Notes: generated from the letters alone by a model not told the origin. Shown: positions 45,857 to 56,065, counted from the first letter of the stretch. The stretch is DNA of 64,000 bases from a bacterium (GCA_003232385.1 QIJE01000028.1:1-64000), one strand, 5' to 3'. Made by a program: numbers and translations.

Positions 45857-47053
45857 ATGCTTAAGAATATAATTTATATAGAAGAGTACGGAATATACCA
45901 GTACTTCGACGGCGGCAAATCCGTTTTTTCGCATGATAATCCGAATGAGGCCGAATACGGCGGGGGAGTTGCCGCGGTTGCCGTGATATCCAAAAATATA
46001 AATTTTTCCGCGATTTATAAAAAAGATATCGGGCGGGCGACGAAATCCGGTTCCCTTAAATATCTCAGCAAATATTACGGGAGCAAATCTTATTTTGTCG
46101 CTTTTAACGGCAGTAAAGAATATGGAATATATTATAGTCTACCCTCTAATATCAAGGAATATTATTTATTAAAAGGTATTGATTTCGTTATACCTTACGA
46201 TTATTTGGCAATATTATTTTTAAATTTTTTAAATGAAAAGCTGAATGCGGATAAGTACGGCAGATTCATTTTTGTCGAAGAAACAGAAAATATTTATAAA
46301 ATTACGGTAATTACAAATGGATTTAGCGTATTTCCAGTGATTAGTTTTAAAGGGGACATGCTGAATGAAAATTTGTCGCTCTTGATAGCCAAACTGAATT
46401 TTAAAGGAGTCAAAATAGAAAAAATATTTATAAACGGCAACGATGAGGATTTTAATCATAATATCAACGCATTATTCCCCGAAGCCGGAATAATTAATTT
46501 TAATACGGGAGATTTTTTTGAATTTTTTGATAATATGGAGAGGCAGACGCCGCATTTCGAAAATCCGAATGTTAAATTAAAAGAGCTCCGTATTAAAAAA
46601 AATAGACTGAATAATATTTATATGGGGGCATTAATCGTTTTTATCATTATAATACAATTTACTATTCTATCCGTAAACAAAAAAATATATACGGAAAGTC
46701 GGGGAATCAATGTTTTAAACAGTAGTATCGGTTATTTATCAAGACAGATAAAATACGAAAGGCGGAAAGCTTTTTTTAATGAACACTTTGAGTCCCCCTA
46801 TATTCTCCCTTATTTAAAGAGGCTTATATCGATTTTTCCAAAGGGGATGAAAATAAAAAGCCTCATCATAACAAAAGTAAAAAATATATATGCGGTGAAG
46901 GGAACAGCTTTTGTTTTTGGCGGATATAGAAGTTTTGCCAAGAGTTACGATATGCTTTTAGAAAACGCGTCATCCTTGAAAAATATGCATTTTTCATACG
47001 ATTTAGATAAATTTGAAAGACCCTATATTAAATTTTACGGAAACATAAAATGA
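45857..47053 (+). CDS. PilM/PilN-like (GspL-like) bitopic assembly protein
   Basis: 398 aa. Residues 1-235 look like a degenerate actin-like cytoplasmic domain of the PilM/GspL type, without clear ATP-binding loops. One membrane helix at about 254-273 (GALIVFIIIIQFTILSV) is followed by a periplasmic PilN-like domain (coiled region, then LKRLISIFPKGMKIKSLIIT and a ferredoxin-like end). This equals a natural PilM-PilN fusion or a GspL. It overlaps the next gene by four bases. Confidence 0.75.
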   Translation: MLKNIIYIEEYGIYQYFDGGKSVFSHDNPNEAEYGGGVAAVAVISKNINFSAIYKKDIGRATKSGSLKYLSKYYGSKSYFVAFNGSKEYGIYYSLPSNIKEYYLLKGIDFVIPYDYLAILFLNFLNEKLNADKYGRFIFVEETENIYKITVITNGFSVFPVISFKGDMLNENLSLLIAKLNFKGVKIEKIFINGNDEDFNHNINALFPEAGIINFNTGDFFEFFDNMERQTPHFENPNVKLKELRIKKNRLNNIYMGALIVFIIIIQFTILSVNKKIYTESRGINVLNSSIGYLSRQIKYERRKAFFNEHFESPYILPYLKRLISIFPKGMKIKSLIITKVKNIYAVKGTAFVFGGYRSFAKSYDMLLENASSLKNMHFSYDLDKFERPYIKFYGNIK

Positions 47054-47565
47054 AAAAATTTGAGAATGGCAAACCTATTGCGATAGCCTTGTTGTCTCTA
47101 TCGGTCATTTATTTGTTTTGTTTTAATCTATTTCCGCTAATTCGTGATTGTTATAGGTTAAATATCGTCTATATCAATAAAACACATAGAGAAAAATCAT
47201 TAGAAGTTAAGCTGAGCAATTTGAAAAGAGTAAAACTCATGAGATTTAAGGCAGGATACCACAGGTTGTCCACCGATATTTTAACGATATTGTCGTATAT
47301 AAATTATCTGAAAAAAAGCGGTCTTGATATTAAGGTTAAAACAAACACAAGGGGCTATGAAAATAATTCATCCTTGAATTTTAAAGATATGACAATAGTG
47401 TTGAAAAAAATTTACAATATCGGCATCGTATTTTCATTTTTAAAAACATTTAATGCATTTCCGATAGAGATTAAAAAAATATCTTTAGTATCTGTTAATG
47501 GCATGAATGCCGTTATATACATTAAGCTAATCGGATTAGTTAAAGAGAGAGGGGTTGCAAAGTGA
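47050..47565 (+). CDS. PilO/GspM-like pilus assembly protein
   Basis: 171 aa. A short cytoplasmic tail, one membrane helix (about residues 12-30), a coiled-coil stretch and a periplasmic ferredoxin-like domain, the architecture of PilO/GspM. Assignment rests on topology and position between PilM/N-like and PilP-like genes more than on sequence. Overlaps both neighbours by four bases (ATGA and GTGA). Confidence 0.7.
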   Translation: MKKFENGKPIAIALLSLSVIYLFCFNLFPLIRDCYRLNIVYINKTHREKSLEVKLSNLKRVKLMRFKAGYHRLSTDILTILSYINYLKKSGLDIKVKTNTRGYENNSSLNFKDMTIVLKKIYNIGIVFSFLKTFNAFPIEIKKISLVSVNGMNAVIYIKLIGLVKERGVAK

Positions 47566-48119
47566 CTGTTGCCGGTATTTTAAGCCTTTTTAAGGGCACA
47601 ATCAAGTGGATTATACTCGCAGTTGGCGGAATTTTCGTCATAATTTTAATTTTAGGGCTAATGAAAGGCGAATCGGGGGGATTCAAAAGCCATATAGTAA
47701 AATCCCGTCATCTCAGCAATAAAGAAAAAGGCAGAGTCGTAACGAAAAGGTCGACGGGCAGTGCCGGCAATATTGCCAAGTTGAGGGATATATTCAATCT
47801 TCCGGATAAAAGGGATATGAAGTTCAATTCCCACTTTGCTCTTTCCGTAAAAAATAACGGGATAGATTCTTCGCGTCATTCGGGCGACGTATTGCCATAT
47901 TTTTTTAATAGCGTAAAGATTAAAAAGTTTTCCAATGATATAATACTGCATCCGTCTTTAATATTTACGGGCGGCAAGGTTGCTTTGATCAAAATCGATG
48001 GAAAACCTTACTATGTTCATGCCGGAACAAACATAAAAGATATTTTTATAATAAAGGTCGGGCTATCCGGCGTAAGCTATTCATATAAGGGAAAAATAGA
48101 ATATTTAGGCTTCAAATAA
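47562..48119 (+). CDS. PilP-like pilus assembly protein (GTG start)
   Basis: 185 aa from a GTG overlapping the previous stop. One membrane helix at about residues 14-33, a basic linker, and a small C-terminal beta domain (FTGGKVALIKIDGKPYYVHAGTNIKDIFI) resembling the PilP/GspC HR domain that touches the secretin. No lipoprotein box, so it is anchored by its helix rather than lipid. Last gene of the operon. Confidence 0.68.
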   Translation: MTVAGILSLFKGTIKWIILAVGGIFVIILILGLMKGESGGFKSHIVKSRHLSNKEKGRVVTKRSTGSAGNIAKLRDIFNLPDKRDMKFNSHFALSVKNNGIDSSRHSGDVLPYFFNSVKIKKFSNDIILHPSLIFTGGKVALIKIDGKPYYVHAGTNIKDIFIIKVGLSGVSYSYKGKIEYLGFK

Positions 48120-48137
48120 AAAAAAGCGGTTAATAAT

Positions 48138-48803
48138 TCAAATGGTCGTGAATTCGAGACTGTTTATGGAAATCAATTCTAAAAGGGATATTATGTTGGA
48201 ATAATACATAACTTGATTTTCGGGATTTGCAACATTAATATCGTCCTTATTTTCGTAAACCGTATTTTGCATAAATTCATTTAATATTTTATGACCTAAG
48301 TACATTATTTTTTTTAGTTTTATATTTGTTCTATTTTTTGCATTTATATCTTTTTCGCCATTCAAGAAAAATATATCAATATTTTCTTTAAAAAAAGAGC
48401 TTACGGCAAGAGTAAAATTCGGAATATACGCCTGTTTTTTAAATGTAGGATACCCGTAAAGTTTACCGATATTAAATTTTATTAAGACTATGGCGTTATT
48501 TATGCTTTTTAAATTAGCGGTGAATTTTATCAATCGTACAATTTCCGGCAAAAATTTTTTGTAGTCAGTCATCTTTTTTTTATTTTTCGGTGAGGCAGTA
48601 ACTGCCGTCACAAGTTTGTTGATTTCATTGCATATTCTCATCGTATCATTTTTGATTATGGTTTCGAAGTCGACATTATGCCGCTTGTAATTATTAGATA
48701 TAAGCTCAGTTAATATCTCCTCAAGGTCCTGCTCAACGATATCTGAAAATTCCGTTGCTTTCGCATCTAATATTTTCGTCATATCATTGTTGTTTATCAT
48801 CAT
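48138..48803 (-). CDS. Unknown protein, predicted mostly helical
   Basis: 221 aa on the minus strand, convergent with the pilus operon (gap 18 bases). Asn/Lys/Ile-rich, no signal peptide, no membrane helix and no recognised motif. Two Met codons open it (MMINNNDM) and an internal Met at residue 8 is another possible start; none has a clear ribosome-binding site, though TATAAT-like sequences lie 45-60 bases upstream. Codon pattern and length argue for a real gene, possibly lineage specific. Confidence 0.6.
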   Translation of the reverse strand: MMINNNDMTKILDAKATEFSDIVEQDLEEILTELISNNYKRHNVDFETIIKNDTMRICNEINKLVTAVTASPKNKKKMTDYKKFLPEIVRLIKFTANLKSINNAIVLIKFNIGKLYGYPTFKKQAYIPNFTLAVSSFFKENIDIFFLNGEKDINAKNRTNIKLKKIMYLGHKILNEFMQNTVYENKDDINVANPENQVMYYSNIISLLELISINSLEFTTI

Positions 48804-48927
48804 AAATATACCAAAAATAAAAAATTACTTATATGTTATACATATATTATATTATACGATATAAAATTAGTATGTATTTATTGTACCCTACTTTGACGCA
48901 TCGCCCAATTTAAATTAATAAAATAGC

Positions 48928-48958
48928 ACGTTTTAATTTTTTTGAGGATTTAAAACGT
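48928..48958 (+). repeat. 9-bp inverted repeat in the region before tRNA-Arg
   Basis: ACGTTTTAA and TTAAAACGT flank a 13-base spacer. It lies in the 255-base gap between the minus-strand unknown gene and the tRNA, downstream of a TTGACG at 48893 that could be a -35. Purpose unknown; no ORF of note is present in the gap. Confidence 0.5.
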
Positions 48959-49004
48959 ATTCGACATAGAGATTGCATAGGTGATTCCTGAGTATTTAAT
49001 TAGG

Positions 49005-49033
49005 TCGAAATTTTAAGTATTTTTGTGTATAAT
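49005..49033 (+). promoter_or_regulatory. Promoter of tRNA-Arg
   Basis: TCGAAA and a perfect TATAAT are spaced by 17 bases. Transcription would start about 18 bases before the mature tRNA 5' end. Confidence 0.6.
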
Positions 49034-49058
49034 GTTACATATTCGATTTATTTCCAAT

Positions 49059-49135
49059 GTGTCCGTAGCTCATTTGGATAGAGCGCAGGACTCCGACTCC
49101 TGAGGCAGCGGGTTCAAATCCCGCCGGACACACCA
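49059..49135 (+). tRNA. tRNA-Arg (anticodon CCG)
   Basis: 77 bases with encoded CCA. The acceptor GTGTCCG pairs with CGGACAC, the D arm is GCTC/GAGC, the anticodon arm CAGGA/TCCTG encloses loop CTCCGAC giving anticodon CCG (reads CGG), and the T arm is GCGGG-TTCAAAT-CCCGC. Discriminator base A. All canonical positions fit. CGG is a rare codon in this AT-rich genome. Confidence 0.96.
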
Positions 49136-49449
49136 TTAAAAAGTAGGACACGTATCTTATGCTATGGGCAGTCAATAGACATTGAAGAACTCATAAAAGA
49201 GGGGATTTGCGGTAACCGGTTTCATTTATTGAAAAATGAGGATAATAACACCGTTAAATCTCTGAATCGTAATTTAGATTGGCGATAGAAAAGAATAAAG
49301 ATTTATGGCTTTTTCTTTCCATTTATTTTTAAAAATATAGATATGGATGGTAAAAATTTCTTGCATTTTTATAGCATATTATATAAAATTTTTAAATTCC
49401 TTTAGTTTTATTTTATTAAGATATATTATTTGTGCACACTATTAATTAA
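49136..49449 (+). other. Gene-poor region after the tRNA with a possible ORF remnant
   Basis: 314 bases between tRNA-Arg and the phosphohexomutase gene. A frame without a start codon stays open from the tRNA end to TAG at 49286-49288 and encodes a protein-like stretch (YGQSIDIEELIKEG, then GNRFHLLKNED). I do not recognise it; it could be the tail of a decayed gene or chance. The TATTTTTAAAAATA palindrome (about 49324-49337) and the promoter at 49361 fill the rest. Confidence 0.4.
49361..49389 (+). promoter_or_regulatory. Promoter of the phosphohexomutase gene
   Basis: TTGCAT and TAAAAT are spaced by 17 bases; the start point near 49396 gives a leader of about 54 bases. No ribosome-binding site is apparent before the ATG. 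Confidence 0.5.
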
Positions 49450-50934
49450 ATGATTTCGGTTCCAATTCTAATCAACTTTGGCACTGACGGGTTCAGAGGC
49501 ATTATCGGGGACAATTTTACATTTAAAATTGTTAATCGTATAAGCTTGTCGTTAGGCAGGTATTTAAAGGGTGCCTCGCGGGGCACCGTTGCCATAGGAT
49601 ACGACACGAGATTTTTGTCCAAAGAATTTGCGATTACAGCCGCGGAAGCTCTCGCCTCCGCGGGTATACGAACAATATTGAGCGATAATTTTTGTCCTTC
49701 GCCGGTTTTATCCTATTTCGTTAAAAATAAGACGTGCAGCGCCGGTATAATGATTACCGCAAGCCATAATCCGTATATGTTTAATGGATTAAAATTTAAA
49801 AGTTCTTTCGGCGGTTCTATGCTTGAGCGGGACGTGAAAGAAATAGAGAGAATTGCTAACGGCCCCGATTTTGATGAAGAAACCGCAAAAATAAATTATT
49901 ATGTCGACTCAGATACGCTTAAAAGTTATGCCGACAACGGTTTCGAATATGCCGATTTTAAAAGCGATTATATAAAACATATAATAGAATTTACCGGCTT
50001 CGGAGATGCGATACACGATGCGGATAGTAATACTTTAAGGAGATTGGACGTTACGATAGATCCCATGTTTGGTGCCGGTATAGGATATTTATCCGATATA
50101 TTAAATAGATTTTCTGTTAAATGCGATTTAATAAACGAAGGTGTTAACCCGTCTTTTCCCGGGTTGAATCCGGAGCCGATAGATAATAATTTATGTAAGT
50201 TAAAATCATTTCTTAAAAAAAAGGGTGCCGGAAACAAATTTGCCCTCGGCTTGGCTACCGATGGGGATGCCGATAGGATAGGGGCCGTTGATTTTAACGG
50301 ACATTTTATCGATTCCCACAAGATTTTTTCTATTATTTTAAATTATCTTATTAAAGAGGGCTATTCGGGAAGCGTGGTCAAGACTGTTTCCGTATCTAAA
50401 TCCATAGATAATATCTGCAAAAATCACGGTTTGAAACTGTTTGAGGTACCCATAGGATTCAAACATATTGCCGCCGTTATGATAAAAGACGGCAGTGATG
50501 TATTTATGGGCGGAGAGGAATCGGGAGGGATAGGGATAACATCCCATTTACCGGAAAGGGACGGCATACTTAATGCGTTAATGCTGCTCAAGATTATGCT
50601 TGTCAGTCGAAAAAACATAAACGAACTTTTAAACGATATTTTCGATGAACCGTATCCATATTCATACAAAAGAGAAGACTTGCATTTGCCGAAAAAGGAT
50701 AAGGAATCCTTGATAAACGATTTAAACAGTGGCGTTTTTAGGGTACCGTTCGAAAAAGAGGTAATTTCTACTAATTTTATGGATGGGTTTAAGTTCGAAT
50801 ATCAAGATGACTCATGGCTTTTGGTGCGTCCGTCGGGAACGGAGCCTGTTTTAAGAGTTTATGCCGAAAGCAGAGATAAAAAGAGAACGGAATTGTTAAT
50901 AAATATGATAAAGAAAGAAATATATAATTTATAA
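49450..50934 (+). CDS. Alpha-D-phosphohexomutase (phosphoglucomutase/phosphomannomutase)
   Basis: 494 aa, four-domain family. FGTDGFRG begins domain 1, the phosphoserine loop is MITASHNPYMFNGLKF (Ser105), the metal loop LATDGDADRIG, the sugar loop GGEESGG and the phosphate loop RPSGTEPVLRVYAE. The FNGLKFK and GGEESGGIG versions fit PGM/PMM enzymes rather than GlmM, but hexose specificity cannot be read safely. It would supply sugar-1-phosphates to the glycan genes rfbB and galE. Confidence 0.88.
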   Translation: MISVPILINFGTDGFRGIIGDNFTFKIVNRISLSLGRYLKGASRGTVAIGYDTRFLSKEFAITAAEALASAGIRTILSDNFCPSPVLSYFVKNKTCSAGIMITASHNPYMFNGLKFKSSFGGSMLERDVKEIERIANGPDFDEETAKINYYVDSDTLKSYADNGFEYADFKSDYIKHIIEFTGFGDAIHDADSNTLRRLDVTIDPMFGAGIGYLSDILNRFSVKCDLINEGVNPSFPGLNPEPIDNNLCKLKSFLKKKGAGNKFALGLATDGDADRIGAVDFNGHFIDSHKIFSIILNYLIKEGYSGSVVKTVSVSKSIDNICKNHGLKLFEVPIGFKHIAAVMIKDGSDVFMGGEESGGIGITSHLPERDGILNALMLLKIMLVSRKNINELLNDIFDEPYPYSYKREDLHLPKKDKESLINDLNSGVFRVPFEKEVISTNFMDGFKFEYQDDSWLLVRPSGTEPVLRVYAESRDKKRTELLINMIKKEIYNL

Positions 50935-50960
50935 ATAAACAAATATCAATAAAATTTATT

Positions 50961-50988
50961 TTCGAAATACGAAAAAAAGTGTTATAAT
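50961..50988 (+). promoter_or_regulatory. Extended -10 promoter of enolase
   Basis: TGTTATAAT (extended -10) at 50980-50988, with TTCGAA 16 bases upstream as a partial -35. Start near 50995, leader of about 43 bases with a GAGGG ribosome-binding site. Confidence 0.55.
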
Positions 50989-51037
50989 ACCACAATAATT
51001 ATTTTAAAGTTAAGCAAATTTTAGAGGGCTATTTGCA

Positions 51038-52330
51038 ATGAGCGAGATTATAGAGATTAAAGGCAGGCAGATTTTAGATTCAAGGGGAAATCCAACTATC
51101 AGCGTCAAAGTTTCTTTAGAGAGCGGCATCAGCGGATCGGCAGCCGTACCTTCAGGGGCGTCTACCGGAGAATATGAGGCTTACGAAAAAAGAGACGGCG
51201 GTTCCGCTTATGGCGGTAAATCCGTTCATTCCGCCATAGAGGGTATAAATGATATCATATCAAAATCCCTAAACGGAATAGACAGCTATTCGCAGAGGCT
51301 CATCGACGATATAATGATGAATCTTGACGGTACGCAAAATAAATCCAACCTTGGATCGAACGCAATTTTAGCCGTATCGTTAGCCGCAGCGGTTGCATCG
51401 GCAAATGAACTGGAAATTCCGCTTTATCGCTATTTAGGCGGTGCAAACGCGCATGTTTTGCCGGTTCCGATGATGAATATATTGAACGGCGGACAACATG
51501 CAAATAACATGCTTGATTTTCAAGAATTTATGATCGTTCCCGCGGGAGCTAAATCTTTTTATGAAGCCCTTAGAATGGGAGCGGAGGTATACCAGGAATT
51601 AAAAAAATTACTTAACGAAAAGGATATGCCGACGGCAGTAGGCGATGAAGGGGGCTTTGCTCCGCATCTTCAGAACAATATGGAGGCAATAATTTTAATA
51701 GTTGAGGCCATAGAAAGAGCAAGGTATCAACCGGGAAAAGATATTTTTATCGCCCTTGATCCTGCGGCAAGCGAATTTTATTTCGACGGTAAATATATTC
51801 TTAAAGAGGCGGGTAAGGAAACGGTATTAGGGATTGACGAGATGGTTGAAATGTATGCCGGCTATGTGGATAAATTTCCTATCATATCCATAGAAGACGG
51901 AATGGCACAGGATGATTTCGCCGGATTTTCGCTTTTGCTTAAAGAACTCGGTGGCAAGATTCAAATCATAGGTGACGACCTTACGGTAACGAACCGGAGT
52001 CGCATAATGAAAGCCGTTGATTCCCGCTCAATAAATTCCGTTTTGATAAAATTAAATCAAATAGGTTCGTTATCGCAAACGTTGGATGCGATTGAGTTGA
52101 CGCAAAGAAATAATATGAGTGCCGTTATATCTCATAGATCGGGAGAAACCGAGGATACCTTCATTGCAGATTTATCCGTCGCTGTGAATTCCGGATTAAT
52201 CAAAACAGGTGCTCCGGCTCGCTCCGAAAGAGTCGCAAAATATAACAGGCTCTTACAGATAGAAGAAGAATTGGGTTCTAATTCTGCATATAATGGACTT
52301 AAAGCCTTTAAGGGTGTTAAAGTCGTTTGA
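51038..52330 (+). CDS. eno: Enolase
   Basis: Interconverts 2-phosphoglycerate and phosphoenolpyruvate; 430 aa. RQILDSRGNPTISVKV and PSGASTGEYEAYEKRDG at the start, ISIEDGMAQDDF and IGDDLTVTN (Mg2+ ligands), catalytic Lys in LIKLNQIGSLSQT and the SHRSGETEDTFIADL loop are all present. The C-terminal SGLIKTGAPARSERVAKYN has APARSER where most enolases read SLSRSDR, a mild variation. Confidence 0.97.
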   Translation: MSEIIEIKGRQILDSRGNPTISVKVSLESGISGSAAVPSGASTGEYEAYEKRDGGSAYGGKSVHSAIEGINDIISKSLNGIDSYSQRLIDDIMMNLDGTQNKSNLGSNAILAVSLAAAVASANELEIPLYRYLGGANAHVLPVPMMNILNGGQHANNMLDFQEFMIVPAGAKSFYEALRMGAEVYQELKKLLNEKDMPTAVGDEGGFAPHLQNNMEAIILIVEAIERARYQPGKDIFIALDPAASEFYFDGKYILKEAGKETVLGIDEMVEMYAGYVDKFPIISIEDGMAQDDFAGFSLLLKELGGKIQIIGDDLTVTNRSRIMKAVDSRSINSVLIKLNQIGSLSQTLDAIELTQRNNMSAVISHRSGETEDTFIADLSVAVNSGLIKTGAPARSERVAKYNRLLQIEEELGSNSAYNGLKAFKGVKVV

Positions 52331-52394
52331 GCTAATACCCTATTTAAAAATATACGAATAAATAACAATAAAAACTAATATTAAGGAGGTTGTT

Positions 52395-52658
52395 ATGGCT
52401 TTTACTATTACCGATGAATGTATTGCTTGTGGTGTTTGCGTTCCGGAATGTCCGAATAGCGCAATCGCTGAAGGGGATATATATACTATAGACCCCGTTG
52501 TTTGTACGGAATGCTATGGATATTTCGATACCCAGCAGTGTGCTTCCGTTTGTCCCGTAGATTGCTGTATTCCGGATGAAAACCACAAGGAATCGAAAGA
52601 TGAGCTTAAGGAAAAGGCGTTAAAAGCACATCCTGATAAAAAAGACTGGAAGTTCTAA
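52395..52658 (+). CDS. 2[4Fe-4S] ferredoxin, YfhL/Alvin type
   Basis: 87 aa. First cluster motif CIACGVCVPECPNSAI; the second cluster motif has an eight-residue insertion between its second and third cysteines (CTECYGYFDTQQCASVC), the hallmark of Chromatium-type ferredoxins, with extra C-terminal cysteines in DCC. A charged C-terminal helix follows. AAGGAGG ribosome-binding site. A low-potential electron carrier; its partner is not fixed by context. Confidence 0.92.
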   Translation: MAFTITDECIACGVCVPECPNSAIAEGDIYTIDPVVCTECYGYFDTQQCASVCPVDCCIPDENHKESKDELKEKALKAHPDKKDWKF

Positions 52659-52753
52659 TTAACCCGATTTTATTTATAAATTGCATAGGTTTAAATTTTT
52701 CTATATATTTATGGATATTTTAATATTTCCGAAATATGTTTATATAAAAAGAA

Positions 52754-52863
52754 AATATCGGGAGGTTTGAGCTTAATACTCTAAAATAAGTCGGAACTGT
52801 GGTATTTTTTATGATTATCAGATAATTAGCAGGTAGTTTCGGTATTTTGCCTCCCGTTATATT
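52754..52863 (+). ncRNA. Possible structured RNA between fdx and dcd
   Basis: In a 244-base gap without ORFs, AATATCGGGAGG (52754-52765) can pair with CCTCCCG-TT-ATATT (52850-52863), closing an 84-base interior. Inside, CTTA/TAAG and ATTAT/ATAAT can form small hairpins. The closed terminal stem with a loose interior recalls small regulatory RNAs, but no known family (6S, SRP RNA, riboswitch) is recognised. The strand is uncertain. Confidence 0.3.
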
Positions 52864-52902
52864 TTAATATATTAATTGTAATTTACAAAAGGCTGAGAGA
52901 TA

Positions 52903-53448
52903 ATGATTAAGAACGATAACTGGATAGAAAAAATGGCAAAGGGCGGAATGATAAGCCCTTTCGAAAGCTCTCAGGTTAGAGACGGAGTCATATCTTACGG
53001 GGTTTCTTCTTACGGCTATGATTTGAGAATATCTAACGAGTTTAAAATATTTACCAATATAAACAATACCGTAGTAGATCCAAAGAAGTTTGATACAAAA
53101 TCATTCGTCGACTTAGTATCAAACGTATGCATAATCCCTCCTAATTCTTTTGTCCTGGGGATGTCCGTAGAATATTTTAAGATTCCCAGAAACGTCATAA
53201 CTATTTGCCTGGGAAAATCAACTTACGCAAGGTGTGGAATCGTAGTAAACGTTACGCCGTTTGAGCCGGAATGGGAAGGATTCGTAACCTTAGAGATTTC
53301 AAATACTACACCTCTTCCCGCAAAGATTTATGCCAATGAGGGAATTGCGCAGGTTCTTTTTTTTGAAGGGGAAGAACCCAAGACATCCTATAAAGATAAG
53401 AAGGGCAAATATCAGGCGCAGGTCGGAATAGTTCTTCCTCGCTTATAA
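52903..53448 (+). CDS. dcd: dCTP deaminase
   Basis: Makes dUTP from dCTP for thymidylate synthesis; 181 aa trimeric dUTPase fold. [12 protein letters not shown] at the start, [32 protein letters not shown] with the catalytic Glu region and [10 protein letters not shown] are characteristic. Closing [13 protein letters not shown] is the flexible C-terminal lid. Dcd rather than the bifunctional Dcd-Dut is likely, though a clean distinction needs structure-based alignment. Confidence 0.92.
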   Translation: MIKNDNWIEKMAKGGMISPFESSQVRDGVISYGVSSYGYDLRISNEFKIFTNINNTVVDPKKFDTKSFVDLVSNVCIIPPNSFVLGMSVEYFKIPRNVITICLGKSTYARCGIVVNVTPFEPEWEGFVTLEISNTTPLPAKIYANEGIAQVLFFEGEEPKTSYKDKKGKYQAQVGIVLPRL

Positions 53449-53689
53449 ACATAACAAGATTATTCCTCCTATTTTTATCTCTCTTTTTAAAAAAACGATG
53501 TGCGAAGAAGCATTAGGTCTATCGTAATTATTAAATAAGCAAGTTTTAACGACTGCATACTGCAATTGATAGATATTTCCGAATATTAGCGATCCCCGCG
53601 TAAGTTTAGATAAACTATAGTATTTTGCTATATAGTAAAAAAACTTTAAGCCAAAATTATTAAAATTAAAAATGATAATATGTCAATAA

Positions 53690-53729
53690 ATCGATTAAAT
53701 TAAAGAAAAATCGATTAAATTAAAGAAAA
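53690..53729 (+). repeat. Tandem duplication of a 20-base unit
   Basis: ATCGATTAAATTAAAGAAAA occurs twice, head to tail and identical. It lies about 70 bases upstream of the groES -35. It may be a recent slippage product or a binding site in duplicate. Confidence 0.9.
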
Positions 53730-53796
53730 TATTCATTATATTGATTTGTTCTTTGGAATACATCAATATAGCTGTATATATGTAAATATTACGGTA

Positions 53797-53825
53797 TTGT
53801 TTTTTTAAAAACATAAGCGTATATT
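53797..53825 (+). promoter_or_regulatory. Promoter of groESL
   Basis: TTGTTT and TATATT are spaced by 17 bases; the start near 53832 places the CIRCE element exactly at the transcription start, as expected for HrcA repression. Confidence 0.65.
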
Positions 53826-53833
53826 AAATAAAG

Positions 53834-53860
53834 TTAGCACTCAATAGGTGTAAGTGCTAA
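53834..53860 (+). promoter_or_regulatory. CIRCE operator (HrcA-binding site)
   Basis: TTAGCACTC, nine spacer bases, then AAGTGCTAA. It matches the consensus inverted repeat in 17 of 18 arm positions (the G of GAGTGCTAA is A). This predicts an HrcA repressor elsewhere in the genome and heat-inducible groESL. The Hsp20 gene in this window lacks such a site. Confidence 0.92.
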
Positions 53861-53915
53861 TTACTAAAATATATAAAATTAAAATAAAACAATAATTAAC
53901 AAGGAGAAGTAGCTT

Positions 53916-54203
53916 ATGAAGATTAAACCGTTGCAGGACAGAGTCTTAGTGGAAAGGCTCCAAGAAGAAGAAAAGACTAAGGGAGGGATTATTATTCCGG
54001 ATTCCGCAAAAGAAAAGCCCATGCAGGGGAAGGTAGTTGCCGCCGGAGGTGGCAGGGTTTTAGAAGATGGAAAGAAGATCCCGATGGACGTAAAAGTCGA
54101 TGATATTGTCTTATTTGCTAAGTATTCAGGTAACGATGTTAAAATAGATGATAAGGAATACCTTATTATGAAGGAAGACGATATCTTGGCTATAGTGGAA
54201 TAA
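53916..54203 (+). CDS. groES: Co-chaperonin GroES
   Basis: Heptameric lid for GroEL; 95 aa. [14 protein letters not shown] at the start, the mobile loop [17 protein letters not shown] and [20 protein letters not shown] are standard. AAGGAGA ribosome-binding site. First gene of the CIRCE-controlled pair. Confidence 0.98.
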   Translation: MKIKPLQDRVLVERLQEEEKTKGGIIIPDSAKEKPMQGKVVAAGGGRVLEDGKKIPMDVKVDDIVLFAKYSGNDVKIDDKEYLIMKEDDILAIVE

Positions 54204-54255
54204 CTAAGAGATATCTATTGAAATTTAACTTAACTATTATTTATTAATAATTTAA

Positions 54256-55932
<1,677 letters not shown>

Positions 55933-55987
55933 TAAATCCGTATGTTCGTAGCGTGTAATTTTTAACGCTTACAATATATTAATAGAT

Positions 55988-56030
55988 AATGCCGGAAGTG
56001 CATGTAAGTTTGTGCCTTTCGGCATTTTTT
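55988..56030 (+). terminator. Intrinsic terminator after groEL
   Basis: AATGCCGGAAG pairs with CTTTCGGCATT (eleven pairs, one G-U) and is followed by a run of six T. It closes the groESL operon and lies just before the moaB promoter. Confidence 0.85.
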
Positions 56031-56036
56031 GTTTAT

Positions 56037-56065
56037 TTGACTTTTTTTACGTAATAGTTTAAAAT
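56037..56065 (+). promoter_or_regulatory. Promoter of moaB (leaderless start)
   Basis: TTGACT and TAAAAT with the optimal 17-base spacing. The expected start point near 56072 is about three bases before the moaB ATG (56075), and no ribosome-binding site is present, so the mRNA would be leaderless. Confidence 0.65.

Larger units (their letters stand above)
53449..53915 (+). other. groESL upstream region
   Basis: 467 bases without a gene. It holds, in order, no visible terminator after dcd, the 20-base tandem repeat at 53690, a nine-base-pair inverted repeat TATATTGAT/ATCAATATA (53737-53770), the promoter at 53797-53825 and the CIRCE element at 53834-53860. The first 240 bases show nothing recognisable. 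Confidence 0.6.

Noticed and set aside
49059-49449. Integrated mobile element at tRNA-Arg
   Set aside because: No duplicated tRNA 3' end, integrase gene or change in base composition was found; only a weak remnant frame is noted.
53690-53729. CRISPR array
   Set aside because: The repeat is a direct two-copy tandem duplication with no spacers and no cas genes nearby.
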